Assembly (NCBI GenBank): GCA_002917075.1
Contig: NTMA01000007.1
Span: 434,001-498,000 of the forward strand
DNA: 64,000 nt
Source of the DNA: Hawksworthiomyces lignivorus
Lineage: Eukaryota > Ascomycota > Sordariomycetes > Ophiostomatales > Ophiostomataceae
Reading direction: 5' to 3'
The position numbers were made by a program, and so were the translations under genes. Position 1 is the stretch's first letter. Every line of letters starts with the position of its first letter. The notes under the pieces were generated by a model. It worked only from the letters and a program-made list of their open reading frames with translations. It searched no databases and was not told the DNA's origin. Of the stretch, positions 1-11,657 are shown in pieces.

Positions 1-87
1 TAATGACGCGTTCTTTTCCTCACATGCTTTTGTTGAGAAGAAACAAATAAAAGGCGGCGGCCTTGGTTTCCACAGCCGAATAGAACC

Positions 88-118
<31 letters not shown>

Positions 119-327
119 CCATCAAACACCGGCGCTGTACAAGAAACAGTAACAGTAGTAAAAAGGAAAAAGAGGGTCGGGCATGCTCAGAGAGACGGAA
201 GTAGAAGGGGAGACTCGCAAAAAAGCCAGCTCTGATAGGATGCGTTCCTATCCTGTCTAACAGAATTTCCCGTTTTCTGGGTTGCCTTCTCCCCCCTCTT
301 TTTGCTTGCCGGGGGCCAAGGCCCGTC
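1..327. other. 3' flank of the LIS1/PAC1 gene
   Basis: No coding region is recognisable. The stretch is downstream of the minus-strand PAC1 gene and contains a short AAAAG-type microsatellite at about 94-118. It probably holds the PAC1 3' UTR, but no polyadenylation site can be fixed. Confidence 0.5.
94..118. repeat. AAAAG microsatellite
   Basis: About four to five tandem AAAAG units follow an A-run. It is an ordinary simple-sequence tract in non-coding DNA. Confidence 0.8.
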
Positions 328-1959
328 TCAGTTGGCAAAGATCTTGAGCGTCATGTCGACGCTTCCCGTGGCGATCAGACACCGTATCTGCACGTCTGCG
401 CCGTTGGCCGTCGCGGCGGCAGCCGCCGCAGACGTCTTGCCGTTTGGCGTGCCTCCCCCACCGCCGTTGCTCTCTCCATTTGTGCCGCCGTCGTCGGCCA
501 GGGGCCCCTTGGGGATGCCCGGGGCCCAGCGCAGGCAGGAGATGAAGCGCTCGTGGGCGGCGAGGACGCGGACGCACTTGCCGTCCTGGGTGAGGTCCCA
601 GCAGCGCAGCGTCTTGTCGTCGGAGACGGACAGCAGGTAGCGGCCGCCCGGGTGGAAGGCGACGGCGCGCACCCAGTTGTCGTGGCCGACGAGGGTGCGC
701 AGGCAGGTGCCGCGGGCGTCCCACAGCTTGATGGTCTTGTCGCGCGAGCCGGTGGCGACGTACTCGGCGGCGCTGGCGGCGGGCGGCGGGCGCTTGAGCC
801 CGGCCAGCGCGGCGAGGAACGGGTAGCTGGCGGGGGGCGCCAGCGCGCAGCACTCGTTGTAGTGCTCGTGGCCGATCATGGTGGCTTTCACCTCGGCGGC
901 GGCGCCGGGGGCGCCGCCACCGGCGCCCTCGAGGTCCCACAGCCGCGCGGTGCGGTCGTCGCCCGTCGACACCAGGTAGCGGCCGTCGAGCGAGGGCGCG
1001 ACGTCGCGCACCCACGACGCGTGGCCCTGCAGCGTCTGCAGGCAGTAGCCCGTGGCGGCGTCCCAGATGCGCAGGGTCGTGTCGCGGCTCGCGCTCACCA
1101 GCCGGTGGCCCGCCGCCGGGATGAAGCGCACGGCGCTCACGCTGTGGTCGTGCCCCGCCAGCGTGCGGATGTTCTTGTAGTCGTCCAGCGGGTCCCAGAT
1201 CTTGATGGTCAGGTCCGAGCTGCACGACGCCATCAGCGTGTGGCCCCGCGGCCCGCCAAAGTCCACGTCCAGCACCGCCCGCGTGTGCGCCTTGACCGTC
1301 CGCTCCAGCTCCCCCACCTCCCAGTCCCAGATCTTGATCGTGTAGTCGTCCGACCCCGTCGCCACCGACGAGAACACCGGGTGGAACGCGATGCAGTTGA
1401 TCGCGTCCCGGTGCGACTCCAGCGTGTACCGCGGCGGCGCCTTGGGCAGCCACGACGCCGGGTCCTTGTTGCGCTTCGACAGCGAGTCCGGCGTCAGGCT
1501 GTCCAGCTCCGACTGCAGCGCCGCGTTGCGGGACTCAAGGTCCATGATCTAGAGAGAACGCAAAATAAATACAAATGTGAGCAGGCAAGGCCCTGGCATC
1601 GGCGGGGTGAGCTGGGGGGGAGGGGGGGGAGGGGAGGCATTGTGGGGATAGAGGGGGGGATTATGCCCAAACCTTTTTTTGTAACCGCACAACGCTCGTC
1701 CATTTCTTCTCTAATAACGTCTCGTACTTCTTCGTCGTGACTGCATCCAAAACATCTTCGCCGAGCTGGGCCTCTGTCCGGAGGGCCTTCGCCGAGTCGG
1801 GCAGCTTGTGTGCTTCTAGGTACGCAATTATGGACTTGTGTCTAAAAGGGGGGACAGGTCCGCCGAGGTCAGAACAAAAAAAAAAAGTATGACAAGAAGC
1901 GTAGGCCTCGTCGAAACGTACAACTCATCTGCTTGCCGGCCCGTGAGTGAGTGGGCCAT
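328..1959 (-). CDS. pac1: LIS1/PAC1 nuclear distribution protein (dynein regulator)
   Basis: WD40 protein that binds cytoplasmic dynein at microtubule plus ends and supports nuclear migration in hyphae. I read three exons: 1922-1959, 1673-1841 and 328-1548, giving about 475 aa. The first exon encodes only [12 protein letters not shown] plus two bases; the second supplies the LisH motif (H-K-S-I-I-A-Y-L, then [12 protein letters not shown]). A short coiled coil follows (residues about 65-85), then seven WD repeats with the family's G-H-x-x-x-V and I-K-I-W-D signatures. Both introns have GT..AG ends and keep phase. A Gly/Asn/Ala-rich insertion lies in the last blade at about residues 415-445. 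The length matches fungal orthologues. The family assignment is secure; the exon 1 start rests on phase and LisH continuity. Confidence 0.96.
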
Positions 1960-4900
1960 TGCTGGGGTTGGTACGCCAGTCCCGGGCGAGCTGGCTCCTT
2001 GTCAATGTTTATCAGCCCAGTATTTCTTTTCTTTTTTCTTTCCCGCCTTCTCTGCTGTGTTCGTTCGGCTACGACTCGGCTCAGAGGTGATCCGTAGAGC
2101 TGGATGCTATAAAAGTCGAAAAATATGCAGTCGAAGGTGCTCGCCAGGTGGAAAGGCGATGTCGTCGTATTTGGCGATGTCAGGGTAAGCACGGGGGATG
2201 TGGAACACAAACCGATATGACGCAAAGCGGCGGTGTCTCCGTAGTTGAAGCGGCGTGGGAAAAGCATCAAAGCAATTTGTTTGAGCCGTCGTTGTTCCCA
2301 CCCAGTTCCTGGATTTGGCGCTAAGATGACTAATAATCAACCGTTAAATTCAACGTTTTGCACGTGATGTCTTTTGAACAGCTCACAGCATCGTGCACGA
2401 CACATGAAGAGAAAACAATAGAAAAAGAAATCGACATCATGTCGGTGTAGTTTTTGCTAAATTTTATGAGAGTATTCAATTAAAATTAAGTTGAGTAGAA
2501 TAAGGTAGACAATGTGGCAGTTTTTTTGAGAAATTACCGTGTATGCAACGCATTTCTTCAGTGCCATTCTCTATGTTTACAAGCAAAGGGGGATGAGAAA
2601 TAGCAGTGAGGAAAAAAGAAGACGAGAAAGAAAGAAGAGCAAAATCCATAGATAAAATGCAAGGTAGACTTAACGTTGTTTACTTAGTAGAAATAAAGCT
2701 CGTTAAGAATAGTGTCAATCTTTTTTTTTTTTTTTTTGGCTTTCTTTTTTTTCCTATTCTGCTTCCTGCTATGCACGAGTAAAATCCATAGACATGCAAA
2801 GCAGAGAAGTGTCCAATAAGGCGAAATTCTAAGCAAGACTCACAAAACTGACACCTGTATTTCTTTGTTTGCAACTTGAAAATTTGAAAAGCAGAGAACT
2901 CAAATTACAAGTCGAAAAAATGTACTTTGCTCAAACTCGCAACAAAATCAAACGAATGAAGCTGCTTATTTCTGAACAGTAGAAAGCTCTGCACATATCT
3001 CTTGACACAAAATAGAAGCACATCCATGACGCATGTAGTTCCAAGAGACTTGTAACTCGCTCTTTCTGCCTTTCTGCCAAACTCGGCAAGATATGAGATC
3101 CGCCCTTCTATGCCCTTTGTTTTCTTGTTCACCTTTTGATTTTCTCTCTTTGGGTTCTTTAGCTCCATCTTGATCGTCAAGAATTCCTTTTCTGTCATTT
3201 TCCACGATTGGCAATTTTCAACATCAATCCCATTTCCATGTGACTATCTTTCGTGCCTCCTTTGTTCATATCTATCCCTGTCAGTGTTCGCCTCAGCTGA
3301 GGATTTTTCATCATTAATTACCGTTAACCTTGTCGATCATGCTGCTCCTACAGTTCGGGAACTGATACAACTGGCAGTCCTAGGTGTAGGGTCAATGGAG
3401 AAATGCTCACCTCGTGTGGAGAGCTAGATGATGCTAAAGAAAACAAAAATTTTACTAGATAGTTTGTTGCTTTAAAAAGAAAAGTATTTGTTACATCTCG
3501 CTCGGAAGATAGAGTTTCTCTTAAGATTTGTTAAGATATTTTGGACGGAAGTATCATTCCATGAGCACTATCACAAATCTTAGGAGATCCATTACATGTC
3601 ATTTCCTGCAAACGCAAAAGAAAATGATACGTGAATGTCGAACGCGATAAAACAATTACCGCGGAGTAAGAGCTTCAACGAGCTTGTAGCTCGTATTATA
3701 TTCCGCGTCTATTTCCCTGGTCGTGATGCACGCTATCTATTCGCCCGCCTTCGGCACCTAGTACCTGATTTGCTCTGCCTATGATGTTGCTGCCTCCTTT
3801 CTTCTCGCAATTCATCCTAGTTTTTTTTGGCCCCCTTTCCCCTACATTGACCACGCTAAACGTGTAAGATTTTAGAAATGCGTCGACGGCTTCGCACTCA
3901 TTGACAAATACAGACAAAGCTGAGTGAAAAGGAAGAACTCCTGCACCGATGCCCGGCTGTAAAGGAAGCACGGCGAAAAGATAAGCACGAAGACCGAGGA
4001 AAAGCTCGAGCTGGCACAAAAATAACAAGCCGTTGCATACGGCGATGACTGTTTCTACCGCGAGGAAAATTTTTAGGCAGGCCTACACCGTTGCCAACAT
4101 AGTGGTCGCGAGTAGGCTTGGAAAAACCAGTCAAAGAACGCGTCTAAAGATCCCGCAGGTATGGCGTCGCCAAGATTCTTTTCATCAGGCGCGAGTGTAC
4201 TGGTTCTCAGCCATCTCTCTTCCCCCTTCCCTCGCCCCCCTTCCATGAGTATCTCTAGAAGCTTGTGACTGAAATGCTGTTTGCGAGAAGTGATCAATTC
4301 CAGCCTAAGAGCGTGACAAACTAATCTGTCTGAAGCGGTTCCGCAGTGGACAAGGCGTAAAGCGAGGCAGACGAGCAGAGAAAAGCTTGGCAAGCTGCAG
4401 GAACTGCGAAGATCTCGGAACTTGCCTGCCCGGCGGATACGCCTTGGCCCAGCTGCGTTGGTTTAATTTCCCATCTGCACCCCTATCCATCCAGCACGTT
4501 TTCTCTGTCGCTGCATTTTCTCTGTGCTTTCTTTTTCTTGTGCTCTGCCTGCCGGCCCATTAATGTTAGGGTACTTTTTCAGTACCGTGGATTATGCAGA
4601 TGCATGGCTCTGTAAAATAATAAGGAGTGTTGCCATTAACTAGAAATGAAGAAAAAGAGCTATTTGATTTGTAGTTTTAGTAACTTGTTGTCTACACAGA
4701 CGACCCCAGCTTGTTCTCCAAATCTGCTGTGGTAACTTTGAATCTCCCTTGTATTGGCAGGGTTGCATGCTGATAAGTTTGTTAGCTTGCGTTTCAGCCC
4801 TCTCAGCCCTTTGGCCCATAAAATTATGTAGACTTAAATTTTTGCTCTATTCTGGGGGATCTAAAGAAAGCAAGTGGGCTCGACAAGACTGATGATTGGC

Positions 4901-6122
4901 GTCAATGTCGTATTGGAATAGCAATTACCGCGCTGTCTTTTTTTTTTCTTGCTCCAACATGTGCAGCCTTTCAATCTTCCGAGAGCTAGTATCACGCACA
5001 CGACAGATTTTCACGACCTGGTTTCTTGTCTTTGTGCCCCCTTTCTCTTGAGAAGGCTCATTTCATCGAATCCTTCCTCTCTAAATTTATTCCGCTGATA
5101 AGGAGTATTTGCGGTGATAGCCTTTCCCCATGGCTTGGCCCTCGTCCCCCCTATTTTTTTTTCTTGTATTGCATGTGTTCTTGCCAAGCATGCTCCCCGG
5201 TACAAGCCGGTGGCAGCGGACCCCTGTCATTTAGTGCAAATGGAGAACGGCAAATCTTAATGGAACTATCAGGGCCGTGAGTCTGTGCCAAAGGTAAGAA
5301 CACCTTCTACTGTACGAGTACGAACAAAATCGACCCTAGCTTTGACTTTTGTGACGTCTAAATTAATACGATAACCATATTTGAACACAAGACAGCAAAT
5401 ATGGATAGAGATGACAAGCTACAGGTAATAAGGGATGAAATAGACAAGACAGAAAAAGAAAAATTCTCCGCGGGGGTAAGTGAAGCCAAGGCTTTAGTGT
5501 CAGTATTTCACAACCGTTTGCTCCGTAGTCTGTGGCGTCAACGATGGAGCATGGCTCGCATGGGTCTTCATGTGTGGGTTCAGCAAGAATTTTTGGAGCA
5601 AGGCGTATTTTCTTCTATGCCAAGTCGATCAACCCAAGCCGAGGAGTCACCACGGTCTCCCGCGACGACGCCTTGCCTGTGCATAGTCCAACTTTTGCCT
5701 GCTCTTCTTCCATGGCTTAGTCTGAGGCAGGGGGGGCCTCCGATCTGGCATGACTTTATTTGCCAATGTGAAAGAAAACCGGCGTCGCTTGGCTGTCTGC
5801 TCTTATTGGTTCACCAAAGCTGCTCTCGTTTTTTGGAAAGAATTTGTTGCAGGGAGGGATGGGTTGAAGTCCATTTCGTGGCTTGCCGTCCGTAATCTCT
5901 CTTGTTCCGTATGGGGTATGGAGTCTGTTATCCTTTTGGACCAAATGTAAATGATAAATAGCAGCCGGATTCCTCGTCTCTCTTTCAGATTTTTGGATTT
6001 TGTCTATATCCAACTCTTTCTTGTCGCTCTTTACTTCCCTATTCTACAGTATATTTACATATAACTTTTGATACCCTTTTTCCTTCTACATCACCCTTTT
6101 CACCCCCCACCAAACTCTCAAA
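1960..6122. other. AT-rich intergenic region
   Basis: About 4.2 kb with no gene I can support. It should hold the divergent promoters of PAC1 (left) and the PLAC8 gene (right). Base composition is clearly AT-richer than the flanking exons, with many T and A runs (for example near 2720 and 4938). The longest open frames, such as one from 5401, have no recognisable motif, codon bias or splice continuation. The last 60 bases before 6123 are pyrimidine-rich, as expected of a fungal leader, with a TATA-like string near 6050-6065. Confidence 0.6.
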
Positions 6123-6751
6123 ATGTCGAATGCCAACGGCGGTGCCATCAACGACAAAGACGTCGCGGACTGGAAGGAGCGCTTCAATGATGTCCTCGCC
6201 CGCCCCGGCGAGCACGTCAACCATGCCTCGCCCGAGAGCTCGCAGGCATGGCACGAGTCGTTCTTCGGCTGCTGCAGCCCCATCGACCTGTGCCTGATGA
6301 CCTACTGCCTGCCTTGCGTCACCTTCGGCAAGACCCACCACCGTCTGCGGAAGGATGCCAACCTCCAGGGCTACGAGCCAATTAACACCACTGTAAGTCC
6401 GCCGTGGCCCCTCCACAAAAGCAGAAGGGCGGTGATGTGGACGTTTGGTCTCTCGCGGCAATGCTGACAAGTCTCCAGTGCCTGCTGTTCTGCGGCTCCG
6501 CCTGCTTTGGTCTGCACTGGATTCCCATGTCCATGCAGCGCGCCGACATCCGCACCAAGTTTGGCCTCCAAGGCAGCTGCATTGTCGACATCGCCTCGGC
6601 CTGCTGCTGCGCTCTCTGTGACCTGGTCCAGGCCGAGAAGGAGGTCGCCTACCGCGCACCCCTCCAGAGCGGCGCCGACAAGCAGCAGTACCAGCCCGCC
6701 GCCAACATGGCCTACCCCGGTGCCGCCCCGGCTGGTGCCCCGGCCCAGTAA
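6123..6751 (+). CDS. PLAC8-family cysteine-rich protein
   Basis: Two exons, 6123-6392 and 6479-6751, give 180 aa; the 86-nt intron is GTAAGT..CAG in phase 0. The PLAC8 core is visible: residues about 43-70 hold F-F-G-C-C-S-P-I-D-L-C and then Y-C-L-P-C-V-T-F-G-K, followed after the splice by C-L-L-F-C-G-S-A-C-F-G-L and a C-C-C-A-L-C cluster before an Ala/Pro-rich tail. The family includes plant cell-number and cadmium-resistance proteins and small fungal membrane proteins; two hydrophobic Cys-rich segments suggest membrane insertion. Substrate and role in fungi are not established. The start is the first ATG after a CT-rich leader. Confidence 0.9.
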
Positions 6752-8460
6752 ACTACTAGAGCTCCAGGGCGACGCGCGCTGCGGGGTTTCTCCTGGCAGC
6801 TTGCGCGATTCTTTTATTGCTTTTGCAGTCGTCTTTGCGGTTTACTCAGCCATGGAAAATGGATATAATTTGATACCAAACGGGAAAACGCTTCTTTTTT
6901 TGGACTCGAGCTCATGGAATTACAAAGAGCGGGAGGCGAGGGATGGAATAGATGGTTTGGGCTTTCACTCTCGGTCCTTGTGACCAAATTCACTCCGACA
7001 GATTTTCCTTTTTTACTATTTTGTTTAGAAATAATATTACCAAAGTCTTGAGCGCTTCGCTTTTACTTCCAAACCAAACAAAGAAAACGGCAGAAGCTGG
7101 TGCATCTGACCTTTTTTCAAGTTTGTTTATACCGTGCCAGACCTTTTTTGCCCTGTTCCCTTCAATGTCAATATTTTCCTGACAAAGGCCCTGACTCGTG
7201 TCTTGTCTTTTGACTTACACGAGGCGTCGCAAGGACCCACAAACGGTGTAGCTCGTGCGCCAAGCTGCGGCTGAAGCCAACGCTTTGCCGCCTTGGGACT
7301 AAGATCAGACACAGAATTGGCGGCAGGGAACTGGAGACAGAGAGCATTACTGAGCAAGAATAAAGAACCATAACAAAGGATGTGCCGCCCAAATAAAACG
7401 CTACGCTGAAGTGCCGCCTGGCGTAGAATTACACTAGGAGGATATGCACCACTTTTCGCCTGGGCTGGCCCTATAACAATAAAGTAATGCTCCACTAGCT
7501 TAAAACCCTCTTTAGGCTACCTGAGCGAACCGACACGTTGTAGCATTCTCACTCGCGTCTCGACTAACATGCTGCGAAACGATTACAATCAGCGAAGAAC
7601 TGCCATTGGGCGTGCGTATTCGTATGTACTTTATGCACAGGGAGGACAGCTCTATCTTAGTGTTCGCACCGTGCGATGCTGGCCACCTTCTTTGATGGAG
7701 CCCCTTAAAGAGGGCACGTATTACGGCGTCCTGAACTTGAGTTCGCTGGTACAAGCCTGCACAGGCTCCTTTGCTCGCCTGGAACGCCGGCCGTCTAGAA
7801 AGCATGGTCTTCCCGGTGCTTTATTTCCCTTGGTGCTTTGTTGTGGGGATGTCTCGTGGGAGGTACGGCACTAATTACTTTGCTTTACGACTTTCGTCTT
7901 GTACGAAACAAAATGCTAGGAACACTCACGTCTAAAATCGAATAGAGATTGTCTTGGAGATACAGCAAAACGCAAAAATAGGTGTCGTAAACATTTTGGT
8001 TCTCTTTATTAAGCTGGCCATTTTTAATAGGCCTCTCATGGCTTCATACCTCCTTTCGACTGTGCTCTAAAAACTCTTCACTATGATAACAGAGTAACAT
8101 TGACACCTATGTACATGCCCAGCGAATTGGTGTCGCGGGGGTCAGTTACATAGGTAGTTTATTGTTTAGCAGCTCCAATTTTAAATATTTGCAGCCTTGC
8201 ACTTGTGAGTTGCACGCCCACCTCTACTACATACGTCCATCTTACGATTATTAATATTTTTATGCAGGGAAAGAAGTGCCCAACGTAGTGCCCAACGCAT
8301 CCAGCTGATTCATCTGTCTCTGCCAACATTTCCCCCCGCCTTGCAGCTGGCGTCTTTAATGTGTCCGGCGTTTTCACTTGATATTAGCGTCGAACCCGAT
8401 AGCGACCGTTGTTTTCGATTCCCATCCGACAGCATCTAATGACAAACCCCATTTCAAACT
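6752..8460. other. intergenic region
   Basis: About 1.7 kb between the PLAC8 gene and the NLR gene. It contains short unsupported open frames only (for example 7569-7874). It presumably carries the PLAC8 3' UTR and the NLR promoter; no TATA box or other element stands out. Confidence 0.5.
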
Positions 8461-11400
8461 ATGCGGCTGCTAGAATACAGCGGCGGCAAGTTTAAGCTGA
8501 CAAAGGATCTAGTTGGCGACATACCCAAGTATGCCATACTGTCGCACACATGGGGCCTAGATACCGACGAGGTCACTTTTAAAGACCTGAACGACGGCGC
8601 AGGTGAGGACAAGGCTGGCTACAAGAAGCTCACGTTCTGCCAGGAACAAGCGAGACGTGATGGTCTACGATACTTCTGGGTGGATACTTGTTGTATCGAC
8701 AAATCAAACATAACCGAGCTCTTCACAGCGATCAACTCCATGTTTCGCTGGTACCAAAATGCGGCCCGATGCTACGTATACTTGTCGGATATCTCAGCTT
8801 CCGATTACGAAGACGATGACCAGCAGTCTGAGCTCGCATGGGAGTCGGCCTTTCGGGCGAGTAAATGGTTTACTCGGGGCTGGACTCTGCAAGAGCTTCT
8901 AGCGCCTGCATCGGTCGAGTTTTTCACAACGGATGGCAGGCGCCTAGGCGATAAGAGATCTCTCGAGCAACTTATCTGTGAGATAACTGGGATTGCTGCT
9001 CCAGCTCTACGGGAAAGCGCCCTCGCTCAGTTCGGCGTTGAGGAGCGTTTTGAATGGGCCGCGAGACGGCAGACCACACTTGAGGAAGATTGGGCATATT
9101 CTCTCCTAGGCATTTTTGATATTTCTATGCCACTCATATATGGCGAAGGGAAGGCGAAAGCAATTCGTCGGCTCAAAAGAGAGATCATCGAGGCTCTCGG
9201 CCATAGCGATACACCTAACTACCATGGAGGTATGTAGCCCACACTCTTTTTAACTTTGCCCCGCATCATAACTCCGAAGCGAGCAATCTCGCCTGGATGG
9301 TGTCATTCTAATGACATACCTCCCTCACCGGCCGCCTAGCAGCTGCTGACCCTGCTACAGACCGTGCTACACTGCCTTGTCACTATATTCCGCTCTGCGA
9401 GAACCAGCTCTTTGTCGGACGTTGTGGGACACTTGATACCCTCAAAGAGAAGCTATTTGTGCGTAAAGAGTGGCAAAAAGCCGCCATTGTGGGCCTTGGT
9501 GGGATCGGAAAGACCCAGGTCGCCCTGAAATTTGCATACTGGACCAAGTCAGAGCATCCTGAGTACTCTGTTTTTTGGGTACCGGCATTAAGCAAAGAGA
9601 CCTTCGAACAAGCCTACACCGAGATCAGCAAGAAACTCCTTGTTCAAAAAATCGATAAAGATGAAGACCTTAAAGAGTCTGTACGGCGGTTCTTGAGCTC
9701 AGATACGGCCACGCCATGGCTTTTCATCGTGGATAACTTGGATGATAAAGATATTCTTTCTGGCTCTGCAGATATGCCGGGCGGTATTAGCAAATATTTA
9801 CCGGAAAATGGTCTCATTTTATTCACAACACGATCTCGAGAAGTGGCTATATCTGTTGCCCGGAACGACGTAATCGAATTGAACGAGATGGATCCATCGG
9901 AAGCCGTTGATTTTTTGGAAAAGTCATTAATCCAGAAAGATATTATAACTCGTGATAAAACGACAACAACTAAATTGGTAAAAGAACTTGTTTATCTTCC
10001 TCTAGCAATTGCGCAAGCGGCGGCTTATATCAATAAAACAAAATTACCCCTTGCTCAATACTTTGAGTTGTTGCAGAACACTGAGCCGAATATCATCAGT
10101 TTAATGAGCCGAGAGTTTCATGATAATACTCGATACCGAGAGTCACAACATCCTGTCATGACAACGTGGTTTATATCTTTCGACCAGATTAATAAATCTG
10201 ACCTTGACGCGATCGAATTATTAAAGTTTATATCATGTATCGAGCCGAAAGCTATTCCGCAATCGATATTAATTCGCTTTAAGTTGGAAGAACAGGTCGT
10301 CCATGCGATCGGCACATTATGTGAATATGGTTTCCTAACGAGACGCAAAAATAACAACAAAAATAATAAAATATTCGACATGCATAGTCTAGTGCACTTA
10401 GCGATTCGAAACTGGGTTCAAAAAAAGGGTCTTACAACAGAGACGAATAAAGACGTAATTCAACACCTCGCAACAGTTTTTCCAGATAATGATTATGCAA
10501 ACAGCTCTTTGTGGAGAGAATACTTTCCACATACTTTTAAAGTATTACGAGAGGGTGAAAAGGTTGACATAAAAGACAAATTCGACTTGTGCTACTGGGT
10601 TGGACGATGTTTACAAAATGATGGACGAATCAAAGAAGCTGTTAAGTATTTAACTATAGCTTATCAATGGAGAAATTATCATCTTACCGAAGACCACCCT
10701 GATCGGCTCGCATCACAACATGCGCTCGCCAGAGTCTACAGGGCCAACGGCCAAGTCAAAGAGGCCGTCACGCTGCTTGAGCACGTCGTCGCTATCGAGG
10801 CCAATACCCTCGCCGAGGACCACCCTGATCGGCTCGCATCACAGCATGCGCTCGCCAGAGTCTACAGGGCCAACGGCCAAGTCAAAGAGGCCGTCACGCT
10901 GCTTGAGCACGTCGTCGCTATCGAGGCCAATACCCTCGCCGAGGACCACCCTGATCGGCTCGCATCACAGCATGCGCTCGCCAGAGTCTACAGGGCCAAC
11001 GGCCAAGTCAAAGAGGCCGTCACGCTGCTTGAGCACGTCGTCGCTATCGAGGCCAATACCCTCGCCGAGGACCACCCTGATCGGCTCGCATCACAGCATG
11101 CGCTCGCCGGAGCCTACGAGGCCAACGGCCAAGTCAAAGAGGCCGTCACGCTGCTTGAGCACGTCGTTGCTATCGAGGCCAATACCCTCGCCGAGGACCA
11201 CCCTGATCGGCTCGCATCACAGCATGCGCTCGCCATAGCCTACGAGGCCAACGGCCAAGTCAAAGAGGCCGTCACGCTGCTTGAGCACGTCGTNNNNNNN
11301 NNNNNNNNNNNNNNNNNNNNNNNNNNNNNNNNNNNNNNNNNNNNNNNNNNNNNNNNNNNNNNNNNNNNNNNNNNNNNNNNNNNNNNNNNNNNNNNNNNNN

Positions 11401-11657
11401 NNNNNNNNNNNNNNNNNNNNNNNNNNNNNNNNNNNGCTATCGAGGCCAATACCCTCGCCGAGGACCACCCTGATCGGCTCGCATCACAGCATGCGCTCGC
11501 CATAGCCTACGGGGCCAACGGCCAAGTCAAAGAGGCCGTCACGCTGCTTGAGCACGTCGTCGCTATTCGTGAGAGAACCCTCGCTGAAGACCACCCTGAT
11601 CGGCTCGCGTCAGAACATTGGCTCGCATATATGTTAATAATGGTAGATTCAAAATAA
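8461..11657 (+). CDS. HET / NB-ARC / TPR NLR-type protein (STAND ATPase)
   Basis: Fungal NLR-like receptor candidate. Exon 1 (8461-9229) and exon 2 (9340 or 9343-11657) join in phase across a GTATGT..AG intron, giving about 1,028 aa including an assembly gap. Residues about 1-180 are a HET domain (Y-A-I-L-S-H-T-W-G, W-V-D-T-C-C-I-D-K, G-W-T-L-Q-E-L-L-A-P), the trigger of heterokaryon-incompatibility cell death in known members. An NB-ARC module follows: P-loop G-L-G-G-I-G-K-T near residue 308, Walker B W-L-F-I-V-D-N-L-D-D, F-T-T-R-S-R, Y-L-P-L-A-I-A and an M-H-S-L-V-H-L-A box. From 10.69 kb the C terminus is a 42-residue TPR array of near-identical DNA. The NB-ARC half is AT-rich and the array GC-rich. 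Domain order fits known fungal NLRs; ligand unknown. N bases at 11294-11435 leave repeat number unresolved. Confidence 0.93.
10692..11630 (+). repeat. 126-bp tandem repeats encoding TPR units
   Basis: Direct repeats start at 10692, 10818, 10944, 11070 and 11196, exactly 126 bp apart, then at 11463 and 11589 beyond the gap. Each encodes 42 residues (D-H-P-D-R-L-A-S-Q-H-A-L-A ... L-L-E-H-V-V-A-I). Units are almost identical in DNA; differences cluster in the codons of A-R-V-Y-R-A-N-G versus A-G-A-Y-E, A-I-A-Y-E or A-I-A-Y-G. The final unit is truncated and diverged (S-E-H-W-L-A-Y). Confidence 0.97.
11294..11435. other. assembly gap (142 N) inside the repeat array
   Basis: A run of 142 N breaks the TPR array. 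The flanks end and resume inside the same repeat position, so the true missing length should be 1 plus a multiple of 126 (127 for one unit). The value 142 is therefore an estimate, and repeat number is unknown. Confidence 0.98.

Noticed and set aside
553..1740. 395-codon plus-strand frame opposite PAC1
   Set aside because: It mirrors the GC3-rich PAC1 exon, lacks any domain, and overlaps a certain gene.
5401..5895. 164-codon frame beginning M-D-R-D-D-K
   Set aside because: No domain, no codon bias, stops in nearby frames and no plausible splice partner.
9840..10680. RIP mutation in the NB-ARC part
   Set aside because: The segment is AT-rich, but the frame is fully open and motifs are intact; without computed dinucleotide indices RIP cannot be claimed.
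10720..11238. Ser/Pro/Arg repeat protein in the plus strand
   Set aside because: It is the TPR array read in another frame; its period is the same 126 bp.
10692..11630. Possible CRISPR-like array
   Set aside because: The repeats are contiguous, encode TPR units in frame and have no spacers; the genome is eukaryotic.
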